In this document: positions 26,751-35,146 of the stretch, in pieces
How the letters are laid out: each line of letters starts with the position of its first letter
Numbering within the stretch: position 1 is the first letter of the stretch
From: Ponticoccus litoralis
Lineage (GTDB): Bacteria; Pseudomonadota; Alphaproteobacteria; Rhodobacterales; Rhodobacteraceae
Reading direction: 5' to 3'
Assembly (NCBI RefSeq): GCF_039769985.1
Contig: NZ_JBDNCH010000002.1
Coordinates: forward strand, 3,038,001-3,102,000
DNA: 64,000 nt
Position numbers and translations under genes: made by a program
Notes under the pieces: model-generated
The model's database searches: none
The model's input: the letters and a program-made list of their open reading frames with translations, nothing else
Told to the model about the DNA's origin: nothing

Positions 26751-29700
26751 TCATTCCGCCGCCCGCAGCGCCAGTTCCGGCTGGCGCGGATCGCTCGGGG
26801 TCTCGTCCTCCCAGATGATCTCTGGCGCAGAGACCCGCCGTGCCGCGCGGTTCAGTGCCCAGTCGCGGGCCGCCGTGCTGCTGCGGCCCAGCGACAGCCG
26901 CGCCAGCAGGCGCGCCAGCCACAGCACGTAGGTCGTGGCCCAGACCCGCACCGCCAGCAGCGAGGGCGTCACCACCAGCGTCAGTACCGTCGCGACCCCA
27001 AGGCCGAAGACCACCGCCGTCGCGAGGTTCTTCCACCACAGCGCCGTCGGGCTGTCGATCGAATAGCCGCCCGCGAAGAAGTCGAGCGACAGCCCGAACA
27101 TCATCGGCGCAAGGCCTGCCATGGTGGTGATCGTGGTCAGCAGAACCGGGCGGATGCGCGCCTCTGCGGTGCGCACGATGGCCTCGATCCGGGGCATGTA
27201 GCGGCTGTATTCCTGATAAGTGTCGATCAGCACGATATTGTTGTTCACCACGATCCCCGCCAGCGCGACGATGCCGGTGCCGGTCATGATGACGCTGAAG
27301 TACTGGCCCATGACCAGCATGCCGATCAGCACGCCGGTGGTGGAGAGCACCACGGCAATCAGCACCAGCACCGCGTTGTAAAGGCTGTTGAACTGCGCCA
27401 GCAGGATGATGAACATCAGACCCAGCGCCGCACCGAAGGCAGAGGAAAGGAAGGCTTGGCTTTCCTCCTGGTCTTCCTGGTCGCCGGTCCATTCCCACTC
27501 GATGCCCGCGGGCAGGGGGGCGGTCTCCAGCCACTCGGTCAGCTGCGCGATGCGGTCGTTGGCGGTCATGGGCACCAGAGAGACACTCGCCCCCCGGTCC
27601 ACCAGGCGCTGAAGCTCTGCCGCCTCGCTGTCGGAAATCCCGCGTTCCACCTGGAAGTACCGCGTTTCGACCCCGCCGCCGGAGCCACCGAACAAAGAGC
27701 CGGGTCGCGGGAAGTCCAGCGACAGATCGTAACCGCCTCCGTCCCGGGCCTGCTCTGCCGGGATCTCGCTGCCGAAGCCAAGCTCGTGCGAGACCGTGGC
27801 GGGCGCCTCTGCGCCCTCGGCCCGCTGCGGTTCCTCGTAAAAGCTGGCCTCGCGCGCGACCTCGGCGGGCATCGTGATCCGAACCGTCTTGCGGTCGGTG
27901 TTCACCCCGGCCTTGACGTCGAAATAGCGCTTCTGGTCGATGCGGTTGATCTCTGCCAGCTTTTCCACCGGCTGGCGCGTGACGAAGTTCGCCAGCGGCA
28001 CAAGGCCGTCCGCCGTGCGCACCTTGAGGCTGTCCAGCGTCGACAGCACGCGGTCTTCCTCGGGCAGGCGCACGCGGATCTCGATCTCTTCGTCGGACCC
28101 GGCTGGCGTGTAGCTGTCCAGCAGGATGCCGCGCGTCACAAGCTGCACCATGGCGCCCACCACGGCCACGTCGGCGCCGAAGCGCCCGGCCTTTTCGACA
28201 TCGACGTCGATCTCCCAGTCGATGCCGGGCAGGGGGCGCGTGTCCTCGATCAGGGTCAGCGCGGGCAGGGTGTCGAACCGTTCGCGCGCCGGGGCCGTGG
28301 CGGTCAGCAGGTCTTCCCAGTCGTTGCCCTTCAGACGCAGGTGAACGGGCTTGGCCGAGGCCGGGCCGCGCGCCTGTGCGAGGATCTCGATCTCGATGCC
28401 GGGGATACGCTCCAGCTTGGCGGTCAGGGCGTCGATGATGTAATCGCCGTCCAGCTGCTCCAGCGTGACCTCGTCGGGGTGTTCGCGGGCATAGGCGGCG
28501 CGGTCCTCCCATGGGATGGTCTCCAGCTGGACCTGCCCGATGGTGTCCTTGGGGGCCTGCGCCCCGCCGGTGTTGTTGTCGAGCCCGCCCTCTCCGGCAA
28601 AGGCGAAGGCGTTCAGGATGCCGGGCTGCGCCAGCACGATCTGCTCGGCGCGGTGGACGATGGCGTCCTTTTCCTGAAGCGACAGGTTGCCCCGCGCGCG
28701 GACGTAGACGATGGCCTGCTCGGGCTCGCTGTCGACGAAGAACTCGACGCCGTTGTTGTTCTCGCCGAAGTAGCTGAAGACGCTGGCGACGAAGAAGCCG
28801 ACGGCGCCCAGCGTCACCAGCGGCATGACCGGATTGCCCGCGATGGCCTTGATCACGTAGCCGAAGGGCGTGCGGCGGTGGCTGCCCTCGATGCGCTTGC
28901 GGCGGCGTTGCAGGGCTGCCGCGTCCATGACCACCGAAGAGAGCACCGCGAACAGCAGGAAGGTCACGATGCCGGGCAGGCGGGCCGCCAGCCCCTCGCC
29001 CTCGACGGGGAACAGGTAGGCCGGGTTCAGCACCATCATGGCGCCCAGGAACATGCCGAAGATCATCACCGGCACCAGCGCCGCGCGCACCAGCCAGGGC
29101 GTGGCCCCGCGCAGCCAGTTGCCGGCGCGGTGGATGTTGCGCGAAAAGCGGCCCGTGACACCGCCCATGACCGGCAGGTAGATCAGCGCCACCACGAGGC
29201 TGGCGGCCAGTACGAAGATCAGCGTGACCGGCAGCATGCCCATGAACTCGCCCGCCACACCGGGCCAGAACAGCATCGGCAGGAAGGCGCAGAGCGTCGT
29301 GGCGGTGGACGAGACCACCGGCCAGAACATGCGCTTGGCGGCCTCGACATAGGCATGCATCGGCCCCGAGCCTTCAGAGATGCGCTTGTCGGCGTATTCG
29401 ACCACCACGATGGCGCTGTCGACCAGCATGCCAACGGCCGGGATCAGGCCGAACATGACGATGTTGGAAATCGTCACACCCATGATCGCCAGCAGCACGA
29501 AGCACAGCAGGAAAGAGGTCGGGATGGCGAAACCCACCAGCAGCGCGGGCCGCAGCCCCAGCGAGGCCAGCACCACGATCATCACCAGCGCGATGGCGGT
29601 CAGGACCGAGCCTTCCAGCTGGCTGACCATGCTTTCCACCTGACGGCTCTGGTCGTTGGAATCGCCCACGTCCAGTACCGCCTGCAGCTCGGGCGGCCAG

Positions 29701-30623
29701 CCCTCGCGGGCCTCGGCGATGACCGCGCGCACGTCGGCGGCGGTGTCGATGATATTGAAGCCCTTGCGCTTGACCACCTGCAGGGCGACCGTCTGCACAC
29801 CGTTGAACCGCGCGGTGCCAGTGCGGTCCTCGAAGGTCAAGTTGATGGTCGCCAGATCGCCCAGCGTCACCACGCGGTCGCCGTTCACCTTCACCGGCAG
29901 GTCGTAGACGTCGCGCGCCTCGGAGAAATTCGAGGGCACCTTCAGTGCAAAGGTGCCGTTCTCGGTCTCGACCTCGCCAGCGGCGATCAGCTGGTTGTTG
30001 TTCTGCACGACGGTGATCAGCTCGCCCGCGGTGACGTTGTAGCTTTCCAGCCGCAGCGGGTCGATCACCACTTCGAGCATCTCGTCGCGGTCGCCCGCGA
30101 TCCCGGCCTCGAGCACGGAATCCAGCCCCTCGACCCGGTCCTGAAGGTCCTTGGCGACACGGTTCAGCGTGCGTTCCGGCAGGGGCCCCGACAGGTTGAC
30201 GATCAGGATCGGGAATTCAGAGAAGTTGATCTCGTTGATGGAATACTGTTCCGCGCCCTCGGGGAAATCGGCCTGCGCGTTGGACATGCCGTCGCGCACG
30301 TCGGCCATGATCTTGGTCTTGTCCCAGCCGAATTCGAACTCCAGCGCCAGACCGGCATAGCTCTCGGCGGCGGTGGCGGTCATGCTCTTCAGCCCGTCGA
30401 GGTCCGACAGTTCCGATTCCATCGGCTTGACCAGCAGCGTCTCGGCGTCGCTGGCGGAGATGCCGGGGAAGGGCACCGAGACAAACAGGGCGGGGATCTC
30501 GATGTCCGGTTCGCCCTCTTTCGGCAGGCTGATGTAGGCATAGGCGCCGACCACGAGGCCCAGAACAATGAAGGCCAGCACCATGCGGGCGCGCTGCGCC
30601 GCCCAGTCGACGATCCCGGTCAC
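26751..30623 (-). CDS. RND efflux pump permease (AcrB-like HAE family), unusually long
   Basis: A 1290-residue inner-membrane proton-driven exporter. The N-terminus is VDWAAQRARMVLAFIVLGL, followed by porter domains and TM4 with PAVGMLVDSAIVVVEYADKR, where the usual Asp-Asp pair is Asp-Ser. The C-terminal half repeats the fold (GIVALAGIVVNNNIVLIDTY). The length exceeds AcrB by about 240 residues. Part of this is an insert of about 90 residues before TM7, with two extra hydrophobic segments (ALVPVMIFGMFLGAMMVL and IVTFLLFAVLSSVVM). The GTG start at 30623 overlaps the adaptor stop (GTGA). Substrate unknown. No TolC-like gene is in the window. Confidence 0.92.
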   Translation of the reverse strand: MTGIVDWAAQRARMVLAFIVLGLVVGAYAYISLPKEGEPDIEIPALFVSVPFPGISASDAETLLVKPMESELSDLDGLKSMTATAAESYAGLALEFEFGWDKTKIMADVRDGMSNAQADFPEGAEQYSINEINFSEFPILIVNLSGPLPERTLNRVAKDLQDRVEGLDSVLEAGIAGDRDEMLEVVIDPLRLESYNVTAGELITVVQNNNQLIAAGEVETENGTFALKVPSNFSEARDVYDLPVKVNGDRVVTLGDLATINLTFEDRTGTARFNGVQTVALQVVKRKGFNIIDTAADVRAVIAEAREGWPPELQAVLDVGDSNDQSRQVESMVSQLEGSVLTAIALVMIVVLASLGLRPALLVGFAIPTSFLLCFVLLAIMGVTISNIVMFGLIPAVGMLVDSAIVVVEYADKRISEGSGPMHAYVEAAKRMFWPVVSSTATTLCAFLPMLFWPGVAGEFMGMLPVTLIFVLAASLVVALIYLPVMGGVTGRFSRNIHRAGNWLRGATPWLVRAALVPVMIFGMFLGAMMVLNPAYLFPVEGEGLAARLPGIVTFLLFAVLSSVVMDAAALQRRRKRIEGSHRRTPFGYVIKAIAGNPVMPLVTLGAVGFFVASVFSYFGENNNGVEFFVDSEPEQAIVYVRARGNLSLQEKDAIVHRAEQIVLAQPGILNAFAFAGEGGLDNNTGGAQAPKDTIGQVQLETIPWEDRAAYAREHPDEVTLEQLDGDYIIDALTAKLERIPGIEIEILAQARGPASAKPVHLRLKGNDWEDLLTATAPARERFDTLPALTLIEDTRPLPGIDWEIDVDVEKAGRFGADVAVVGAMVQLVTRGILLDSYTPAGSDEEIEIRVRLPEEDRVLSTLDSLKVRTADGLVPLANFVTRQPVEKLAEINRIDQKRYFDVKAGVNTDRKTVRITMPAEVAREASFYEEPQRAEGAEAPATVSHELGFGSEIPAEQARDGGGYDLSLDFPRPGSLFGGSGGGVETRYFQVERGISDSEAAELQRLVDRGASVSLVPMTANDRIAQLTEWLETAPLPAGIEWEWTGDQEDQEESQAFLSSAFGAALGLMFIILLAQFNSLYNAVLVLIAVVLSTTGVLIGMLVMGQYFSVIMTGTGIVALAGIVVNNNIVLIDTYQEYSRYMPRIEAIVRTAEARIRPVLLTTITTMAGLAPMMFGLSLDFFAGGYSIDSPTALWWKNLATAVVFGLGVATVLTLVVTPSLLAVRVWATTYVLWLARLLARLSLGRSSTAARDWALNRAARRVSAPEIIWEDETPSDPRQPELALRAAE

Positions 30624-32650
30624 TGGATGATCTCCTCGAAGCTGGGCGCGACGGGCACCCCGTCGGTGACGTATTCCTGCCCCAGCGTGATGACGTCCAC
30701 GGTGTCCGGCAGGCCGGTCACCCAGACCCCTTCGCGGGTGTCGCGCAGCAGCGTGACGGGCAGGAAAGCCACGGTTTCCTCGGGTGAGACACTGCGCACG
30801 CCAAGGCGGTCGTCGTCGTCCAGCGTCAGGCTGGATTGCGCCAGCAAATGCGCGGGGGCGCCCTCGGCGGCGATGGCGATCTCGGCGGTCTGGCCGTCCC
30901 GGATCGAGAGGTCTTCGTTGTCGACAAGGATCTCGACGCGGAAGGTGCGGGTCAGCGGATCGGCAGAGCGCGAGACGAAGGTGACCTTGCCCGCCACCTC
31001 GCGGCCCGAGACCAGGCGCGCGCCCGCCTGCGCGCCATGGTCGACGCGGGCCACATCGCTTTCGGCCACGTAGCCCACGATCTTGACCGGGTTCAGCTGG
31101 ATCACCGTGGCGCAGGCGCTGCCCGGCTGCATCAGGGCACCCAGCTCGGCGGTGTCGGTTTCCAGAAGCCCGGCAAAGGGGGCGTGGATCGACAGGCGCT
31201 CGATCTCTTTCTCGGCAGAGGCGATGGCGGCCTCGGCGGCCTGGATGGCGCTGAGCGCGCTTTCCTCGCCGGTCTTGGCGGATTGCACCGCGGCGGCGGC
31301 GCCTTCCAGCTGCGACTTGGCCGAGATCACGGCGGCCTTGGCGCCCTCGACGCCCGACAGGGCGCTTTCGACGGCGGCAGAGGCGCCCTCGACATCCGAG
31401 GTGGCGCTTTGCACCCCGGCCTTGGCGTTCTGGATCTGGCTTTGCGCGGCCTGCACCCCGGCCTTGGCGTTCTGGATCTGGGCCTTGGCGGCGATCACGC
31501 CCGCCTTGGCGTTGCGGATGCCGCTTTGCGCCGACTGCACGGCGGCCTTGGCGGTCTCGACCTGGCTTTTGGCGGTCTCGACCCCCGCCAGCGCGCCCTG
31601 CACCTGGCTTTTCGCGGCCTCGATGCCCGAGGCGGCGCTCTTCAGCCCCAGTTGCGCGGCCTGCACCCCGGCCCCGGCGGCCTCGAAGGCGGCCTCGGAA
31701 GCGGCCAGCCGGGTCTGCGCGGCAAAGCCGTCGCGGGCCAGCGACTGCGCGGCCTTGAGGTTGATATCGGCCTCTTTCACCCGCGCTTCGGCTTCCAGCA
31801 CGCGGGCCTCGGCCTCTGGCACCCGCGCCTCGGCCTCGGCAAGCGCGGCGCGGGCGGCGGGCACGGCGGCCTGGGCCTCTTTCAGGCGCGACTGCGCGGC
31901 GGGCACGGCGGCCTGCGCCTCGGCCAGCCGGGCCTCGGCCTCGGGGACGCGGCTTTCGGCCTCTTCCAGCCGGGCCTCGACCTCGGGGACGCGGGCCTTG
32001 GCCTCGGCCAGATAGGCCTCGGATTCCGGGACGCGGGCCTTGGCCTCGGTCAGGCGGGCGGCGGCGGCGGGCACCCCGGCGCGGGCCTGGGACAGTTGCG
32101 CCTGCGTGGCGGGCACGGCGGCCTCGGCCTCGAGGATGCGGGCGCGGGCGGCGGGCAGGGCGGCCTCGGCCTCGGCGAGGCGCGCCTTGGATTCCGGCAA
32201 CCGGGCCCCGGCCTCCGCCAGCCGCGCCGTGGCCTCGCGCAGCGAGACCTGCCGCGTGCCCGGGTCGATCTTGCACAGCAGCTGCCCGGCCTCGACCAGC
32301 GCCCCCCGGCGCAGCGGTTCCGAGACCACCTTGCCCGAGGTCTCGGCCCGCACCTCGACCTCGCGCAGCGCCTCTGTCTCGCCGCGCAGGACCACGGCGC
32401 TGTCGACCACCTGCGCCACCGAGCGGTGGGCCATGACGCGCACGGTGCCTTCGGGCAGCGTGTCCGCGGGTGTCTCCGCGACCGCCGCCGCGGGCTCTGC
32501 CGCCGGGTCCTCGGGCTCTGGCGTGTCGGCCCCGGCCAATGCGGCGGGCGTATTGTCCCGCGCAAAACCCAGGAGACGGTCCCGTTCCATAACGAGGCCA
32601 TAAAGGACGACGGCCACAATCAGGGCCGTGATCAGGGAAACGATACGCAT
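30620..32650 (-). CDS. RND periplasmic adaptor with a giant repeat-built alpha-hairpin
   Basis: A 676-residue adaptor, far above the usual 350-420. Residues 4-20 form a membrane anchor. Barrel and lipoyl halves come at about 85-135 and 487-540 (GKVVSEPLRRGALVEAGQLL ... IHAPFAGLLETDTAELG). Between them the hairpin takes about 350 residues. The ascending arm (144-297) is eleven 14-residue units such as LAEAKARVPEVEAR, with Pro at 152, 166, 180, 194, 208, 222, 236, 250, 264 and 278. The tip LARDGFAAQTRLAASEAAF resembles the TolC-contact motif. The descending arm (about 316-485) has some 24 heptads such as NAKAGVQ without proline. It bridges the RND pump to an outer-membrane channel. First gene of the operon. 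Confidence 0.9.
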   Translation of the reverse strand: MRIVSLITALIVAVVLYGLVMERDRLLGFARDNTPAALAGADTPEPEDPAAEPAAAVAETPADTLPEGTVRVMAHRSVAQVVDSAVVLRGETEALREVEVRAETSGKVVSEPLRRGALVEAGQLLCKIDPGTRQVSLREATARLAEAGARLPESKARLAEAEAALPAARARILEAEAAVPATQAQLSQARAGVPAAAARLTEAKARVPESEAYLAEAKARVPEVEARLEEAESRVPEAEARLAEAQAAVPAAQSRLKEAQAAVPAARAALAEAEARVPEAEARVLEAEARVKEADINLKAAQSLARDGFAAQTRLAASEAAFEAAGAGVQAAQLGLKSAASGIEAAKSQVQGALAGVETAKSQVETAKAAVQSAQSGIRNAKAGVIAAKAQIQNAKAGVQAAQSQIQNAKAGVQSATSDVEGASAAVESALSGVEGAKAAVISAKSQLEGAAAAVQSAKTGEESALSAIQAAEAAIASAEKEIERLSIHAPFAGLLETDTAELGALMQPGSACATVIQLNPVKIVGYVAESDVARVDHGAQAGARLVSGREVAGKVTFVSRSADPLTRTFRVEILVDNEDLSIRDGQTAEIAIAAEGAPAHLLAQSSLTLDDDDRLGVRSVSPEETVAFLPVTLLRDTREGVWVTGLPDTVDVITLGQEYVTDGVPVAPSFEEIIQ
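31196..32221 (-). repeat. Tandem coding repeats of the adaptor hairpin
   Basis: About 1 kb of tandem units: 42-base units for the proline-bearing arm and 21-base units for the return arm. The best conserved stretch at DNA level is GCCTTGGCGTTCTGGATCTG (plus strand), present twice near 31420-31480. Units differ mainly at third codon positions, which shows selection on the protein. Confidence 0.85.
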
Positions 32651-32734
32651 TCGGGTCTCATCTGTATTTCAAAAGGTCTTACGCCGGGGCGCCAATGGTG
32701 GATCATCGGGCGCGGCCCCCACCGCGTTCCCCCT

Positions 32735-32752
32735 CTGAACCGAATGGTTCAG
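32735..32752. promoter_or_regulatory. Operator-like dyad upstream of the efflux operon
   Basis: CTGAACC and GGTTCAG are exact reverse complements separated by GAAT. It lies about 85 bases upstream of the adaptor ATG. The shape fits a TetR-family operator, which commonly controls RND pumps; no tetR gene is adjacent. Confidence 0.5.
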
Positions 32753-32805
32753 TTTTTAGGGGGCTTTGCATCACCGCGCAAGCGTGCCGGTTGTCGCAAC
32801 GGCAC

Positions 32806-32820
32806 GAAACTGACAGTTTC
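32806..32820. promoter_or_regulatory. Second dyad upstream of the efflux operon
   Basis: GAAACTG and CAGTTTC flank a single A, a perfect 15-base dyad in the 324-base gap (32651-32974) between the divergent efflux operon and the TPR gene. It could act on either gene. I see no coding sequence in this gap. Confidence 0.4.
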
Positions 32821-32974
32821 CGACAGTATTGCCACGCAGATGCCGCGTCCGGGCGCTTTTTCGATGTGGTCTGCGAGCGATTCCGCCGTGGACCGGGGCG
32901 CCGGAGATGACCGCTTGGCACCCGCCGCCCGCCTGTGTAAGAGGGGGCAAACCGCGCCAGAGGGAGGCCAAAGG

Positions 32975-33631
32975 GTGAGCGACACCGACAGTTTCATCGA
33001 CGAGGTCACCGAAGAGGTCAAACGCGACAAGCTCTTCGCGGCAATGCGCAAATACGGCTGGATCGCGGTGGCGCTGGTGCTGCTGATCGTCGGCGGAACC
33101 GCCTGGCGCGAGTTCCGCATCGCCTCGGAAGAGCGCGCGGCGCAGAGCTTTGGTGACGAGATTCTCGCGGCACTGGACGAAGGCGACGAGGCCGCGCGCA
33201 TCGCGGCGCTGGAAGGCGTCGAGGGCGGCGCGACCGGGGCCGAGGCCATCCTGCAGATGCTGATCGCCGCCGAAGAGGGCAGCGCCGGCAATGATGCCGA
33301 GGCCGTGGCCCGCCTGCAGGCGGTGGCCGACAATACCGAGGTGCCGTCGATCTACCGCCAGATCGCCCGCTACAAGGCGCTGACCCGCGGGGCCGAGGTG
33401 GTTTCGCTGGAAGACCGCCGCAGCGGGTTCGAGGCGCTGGCCGTCGCGGGGCAGCCGCTGCGCCTGCTGGCCGAGGAACAGCTGGCCCTGATCGAGGTCG
33501 AGGCGGGCGATGCCGAGGCCGCGCAGGCGCGCCTGACACGCATCATCGAGGATGCAGAGGTGACGGCGGGCTTGCGCCGCAGGGCGTCTCAGTTGATTGT
33601 GGCGCTGGGTGGCACGGTTCCCGAAAGCTGA
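32975..33631 (+). CDS. YfgM-like TPR membrane protein
   Basis: A 218-residue protein. After a charged N-terminus (SFIDEVTEEVKRDKLFAAMR) comes one membrane helix (YGWIAVALVLLIVGGTAW). The periplasmic part is alpha-helical with TPR-like units (EVPSIYRQIARYKAL and AGQPLRLLAEEQLALIEVEA). This layout matches YfgM-type proteins, which act with the SecYEG/BAM pathway. A GTG start at 32975 is set by AGGGAGG upstream. It is followed by a BamB-like gene 42 bases away, the usual order. Confidence 0.85.
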   Translation: MSDTDSFIDEVTEEVKRDKLFAAMRKYGWIAVALVLLIVGGTAWREFRIASEERAAQSFGDEILAALDEGDEAARIAALEGVEGGATGAEAILQMLIAAEEGSAGNDAEAVARLQAVADNTEVPSIYRQIARYKALTRGAEVVSLEDRRSGFEALAVAGQPLRLLAEEQLALIEVEAGDAEAAQARLTRIIEDAEVTAGLRRRASQLIVALGGTVPES

Positions 33632-33673
33632 TCGCAGCGCAACCGGGAACGAGAGGCAAGAGGGCAGAACACG

Positions 33674-35008
33674 ATGGCTTTGCACAAGGCGATGATCCTG
33701 ACGACGCTTGGCGCATTGGCGCTGGCGGGCTGCACCGAACGCGACACGGTTCTGGGCGGCGAGCGCCTGAACGTGCGCGACGTGCTTCAGACCCGTGGTG
33801 GCGGCGATATCGACACCCCCGGGCCGAATGTCGCCCGGGCCATCGCGCTTCCGGGCCAGAACGCCAGCGCCTCCTGGGCGCAAAGCGGTGTCTCGCCGCA
33901 CGCGCGGGTGACCAATGCGGCCTTCTCGGGGCGCTTCCAGCCGGTCTTTGCCACCTCGATCGGGCGCGGCGACACGCGGCGCAACCGGCTGAACGTCGAC
34001 CCGGTGGTCGGCGGCGACCGCGTCTTCACGATGGATTCCGCCCATGTCGTGCGGGCCACCTCGACCGGTGGCGGCACGCTGTGGGAACATGACCTGACGC
34101 CGCTGCGCGACAAGGCGATCCAGGCGCAGGGCGGCGGTCTGGCGGTCAGCGACCGGGCGCTTTACGTCTCTTCGGGCTTCGGCATGCTGGTGGCGCTGGA
34201 CCCGGCGACGGGGCGCGAGCTCTGGAAGCAGGATCTGGGCAATACCGCCACCGGTGCGCCGTCCTACCGCGATGGCGTGGTCTATGTGACATCGGGCGAT
34301 CAGACCGGCTGGGCGCTGGAGGCCGATTCCGGGCGCGTGCGCTGGCAGATCGACGGGGCCGAGAACATCAACAACGTCGCGGGGGCGCCCGCCCCGGCGA
34401 TCGGCGACACGCATGTGATCTTCTCCTTCGGCAGCGGAACCCTGCAGGGCGCGCTGCGGCAGGGCGGGCTGCGGGTCTGGAACGCCGACATTCTCGGGCG
34501 CCGCAACGGCTTTGCCATCTCCACCGTGAACGACATCACCGGCGACCCGCTGATCGCGGGCGAGACGGTCTTTGCGGGCAACCACGCCGGTCGCGTCGTG
34601 GCGCTGGGGCTGTACAACGGCGAACGCAAGTGGACGGCCCGCGAGGGCGCGCTGGGGCCGCTCTGGCCGGCGGGCGACTCCGTCTTCTTCGTCTCGGACC
34701 GCAACCAGTTGATCCGGCTGGACGCGGCGACCGGCGAGCAGGTCTGGGCGGTCGACCTTCCGGGCTACAAGACCAAGCGCAACCCCAACAAGCGCCGCAG
34801 CGAAGCCTATGCCAACCTCGGCCCGATCCTCGCGGGCAACCGGCTGATCGTGGCGGGCTCGGACGGCTATCTGCGGGCCTTCGCGCCCGAAAGCGGCGCC
34901 CTGGTGGGCAGCGTGCCCATCGACGGCGGCGCGACGACGCGGCCCGTGGTCGCGGGGGGCACGCTCTACGTCGTCTCCGGCAAGGGCGTCCTGCACGCAT
35001 ATCGGTGA
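33674..35008 (+). CDS. bamB: BamB-like outer-membrane-assembly lipoprotein
   Basis: A 444-residue lipoprotein. The signal peptide ends in the lipobox LALAGCTERD. The rest is a PQQ-like beta-propeller with repeated blades ending in A-x-D-x-x-x-G-x-x-x-W (LVALDPATGRELWKQDLG, LIRLDAATGEQVWAVDLPG). BamB helps BamA fold outer-membrane proteins. It forms a pair with the upstream TPR protein and is followed by tandem terminators and then der. The frame is intact. Confidence 0.88.
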   Translation: MALHKAMILTTLGALALAGCTERDTVLGGERLNVRDVLQTRGGGDIDTPGPNVARAIALPGQNASASWAQSGVSPHARVTNAAFSGRFQPVFATSIGRGDTRRNRLNVDPVVGGDRVFTMDSAHVVRATSTGGGTLWEHDLTPLRDKAIQAQGGGLAVSDRALYVSSGFGMLVALDPATGRELWKQDLGNTATGAPSYRDGVVYVTSGDQTGWALEADSGRVRWQIDGAENINNVAGAPAPAIGDTHVIFSFGSGTLQGALRQGGLRVWNADILGRRNGFAISTVNDITGDPLIAGETVFAGNHAGRVVALGLYNGERKWTAREGALGPLWPAGDSVFFVSDRNQLIRLDAATGEQVWAVDLPGYKTKRNPNKRRSEAYANLGPILAGNRLIVAGSDGYLRAFAPESGALVGSVPIDGGATTRPVVAGGTLYVVSGKGVLHAYR

Positions 35009-35011
35009 GGT

Positions 35012-35033
35012 AAAGCGCCTTCGAAGGCGCTTT
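35012..35033. terminator. First of two tandem terminators after bamB
   Basis: AAAGCGCCTTCGAAGGCGCT plus TT is a perfect 22-base palindrome ending in TTTTT, four bases after the stop region of bamB. It works on both strands. Confidence 0.85.
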
Positions 35034-35036
35034 TTC

Positions 35037-35058
35037 AAAGGCCCTGCGCAGGGCCTTT
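35037..35058. terminator. Second of two tandem terminators after bamB
   Basis: AAAGGCCCTGCGCAGGGCCT plus TT is another perfect 22-base palindrome, starting four bases after the first. The pair separates bamB from der. Confidence 0.8.
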
Positions 35059-35146
35059 TGCCGCCCCGGGGCGACAGGTGCGCGCGGGTGGTTCCCTCGT
35101 GCGTGGAAATGCGCTAAGCGGCGGGTCTGATCCGCCGGAGCGCCGC

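Noticed and set aside
27456..31073. A plus-strand open frame of about 1200 codons opposite the RND pump gene
   Set aside because: It is an antisense shadow of a GC-rich gene: its product is rich in His, Arg, Gln and Asp with no domain, and the minus strand encodes an intact RND pump.
31196..32221. Tandem repeats resembling a CRISPR array or VNTR
   Set aside because: There are no unique spacers. Units are coding (42 and 21 bases) and vary at third codon positions, so they are protein repeats.
26751..32276. Apparent fusion of adaptor and RND pump in one 1841-codon minus-strand frame
   Set aside because: The frame stays open upstream of the pump by composition only. The adaptor is coded in a different frame, with its own stop overlapping the pump GTG.
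35012..35058. Tandem palindromes as a recombination (dif-like) site
   Set aside because: They have the A-run/stem/T-run form of terminators and lack the asymmetric arms of a dif site.
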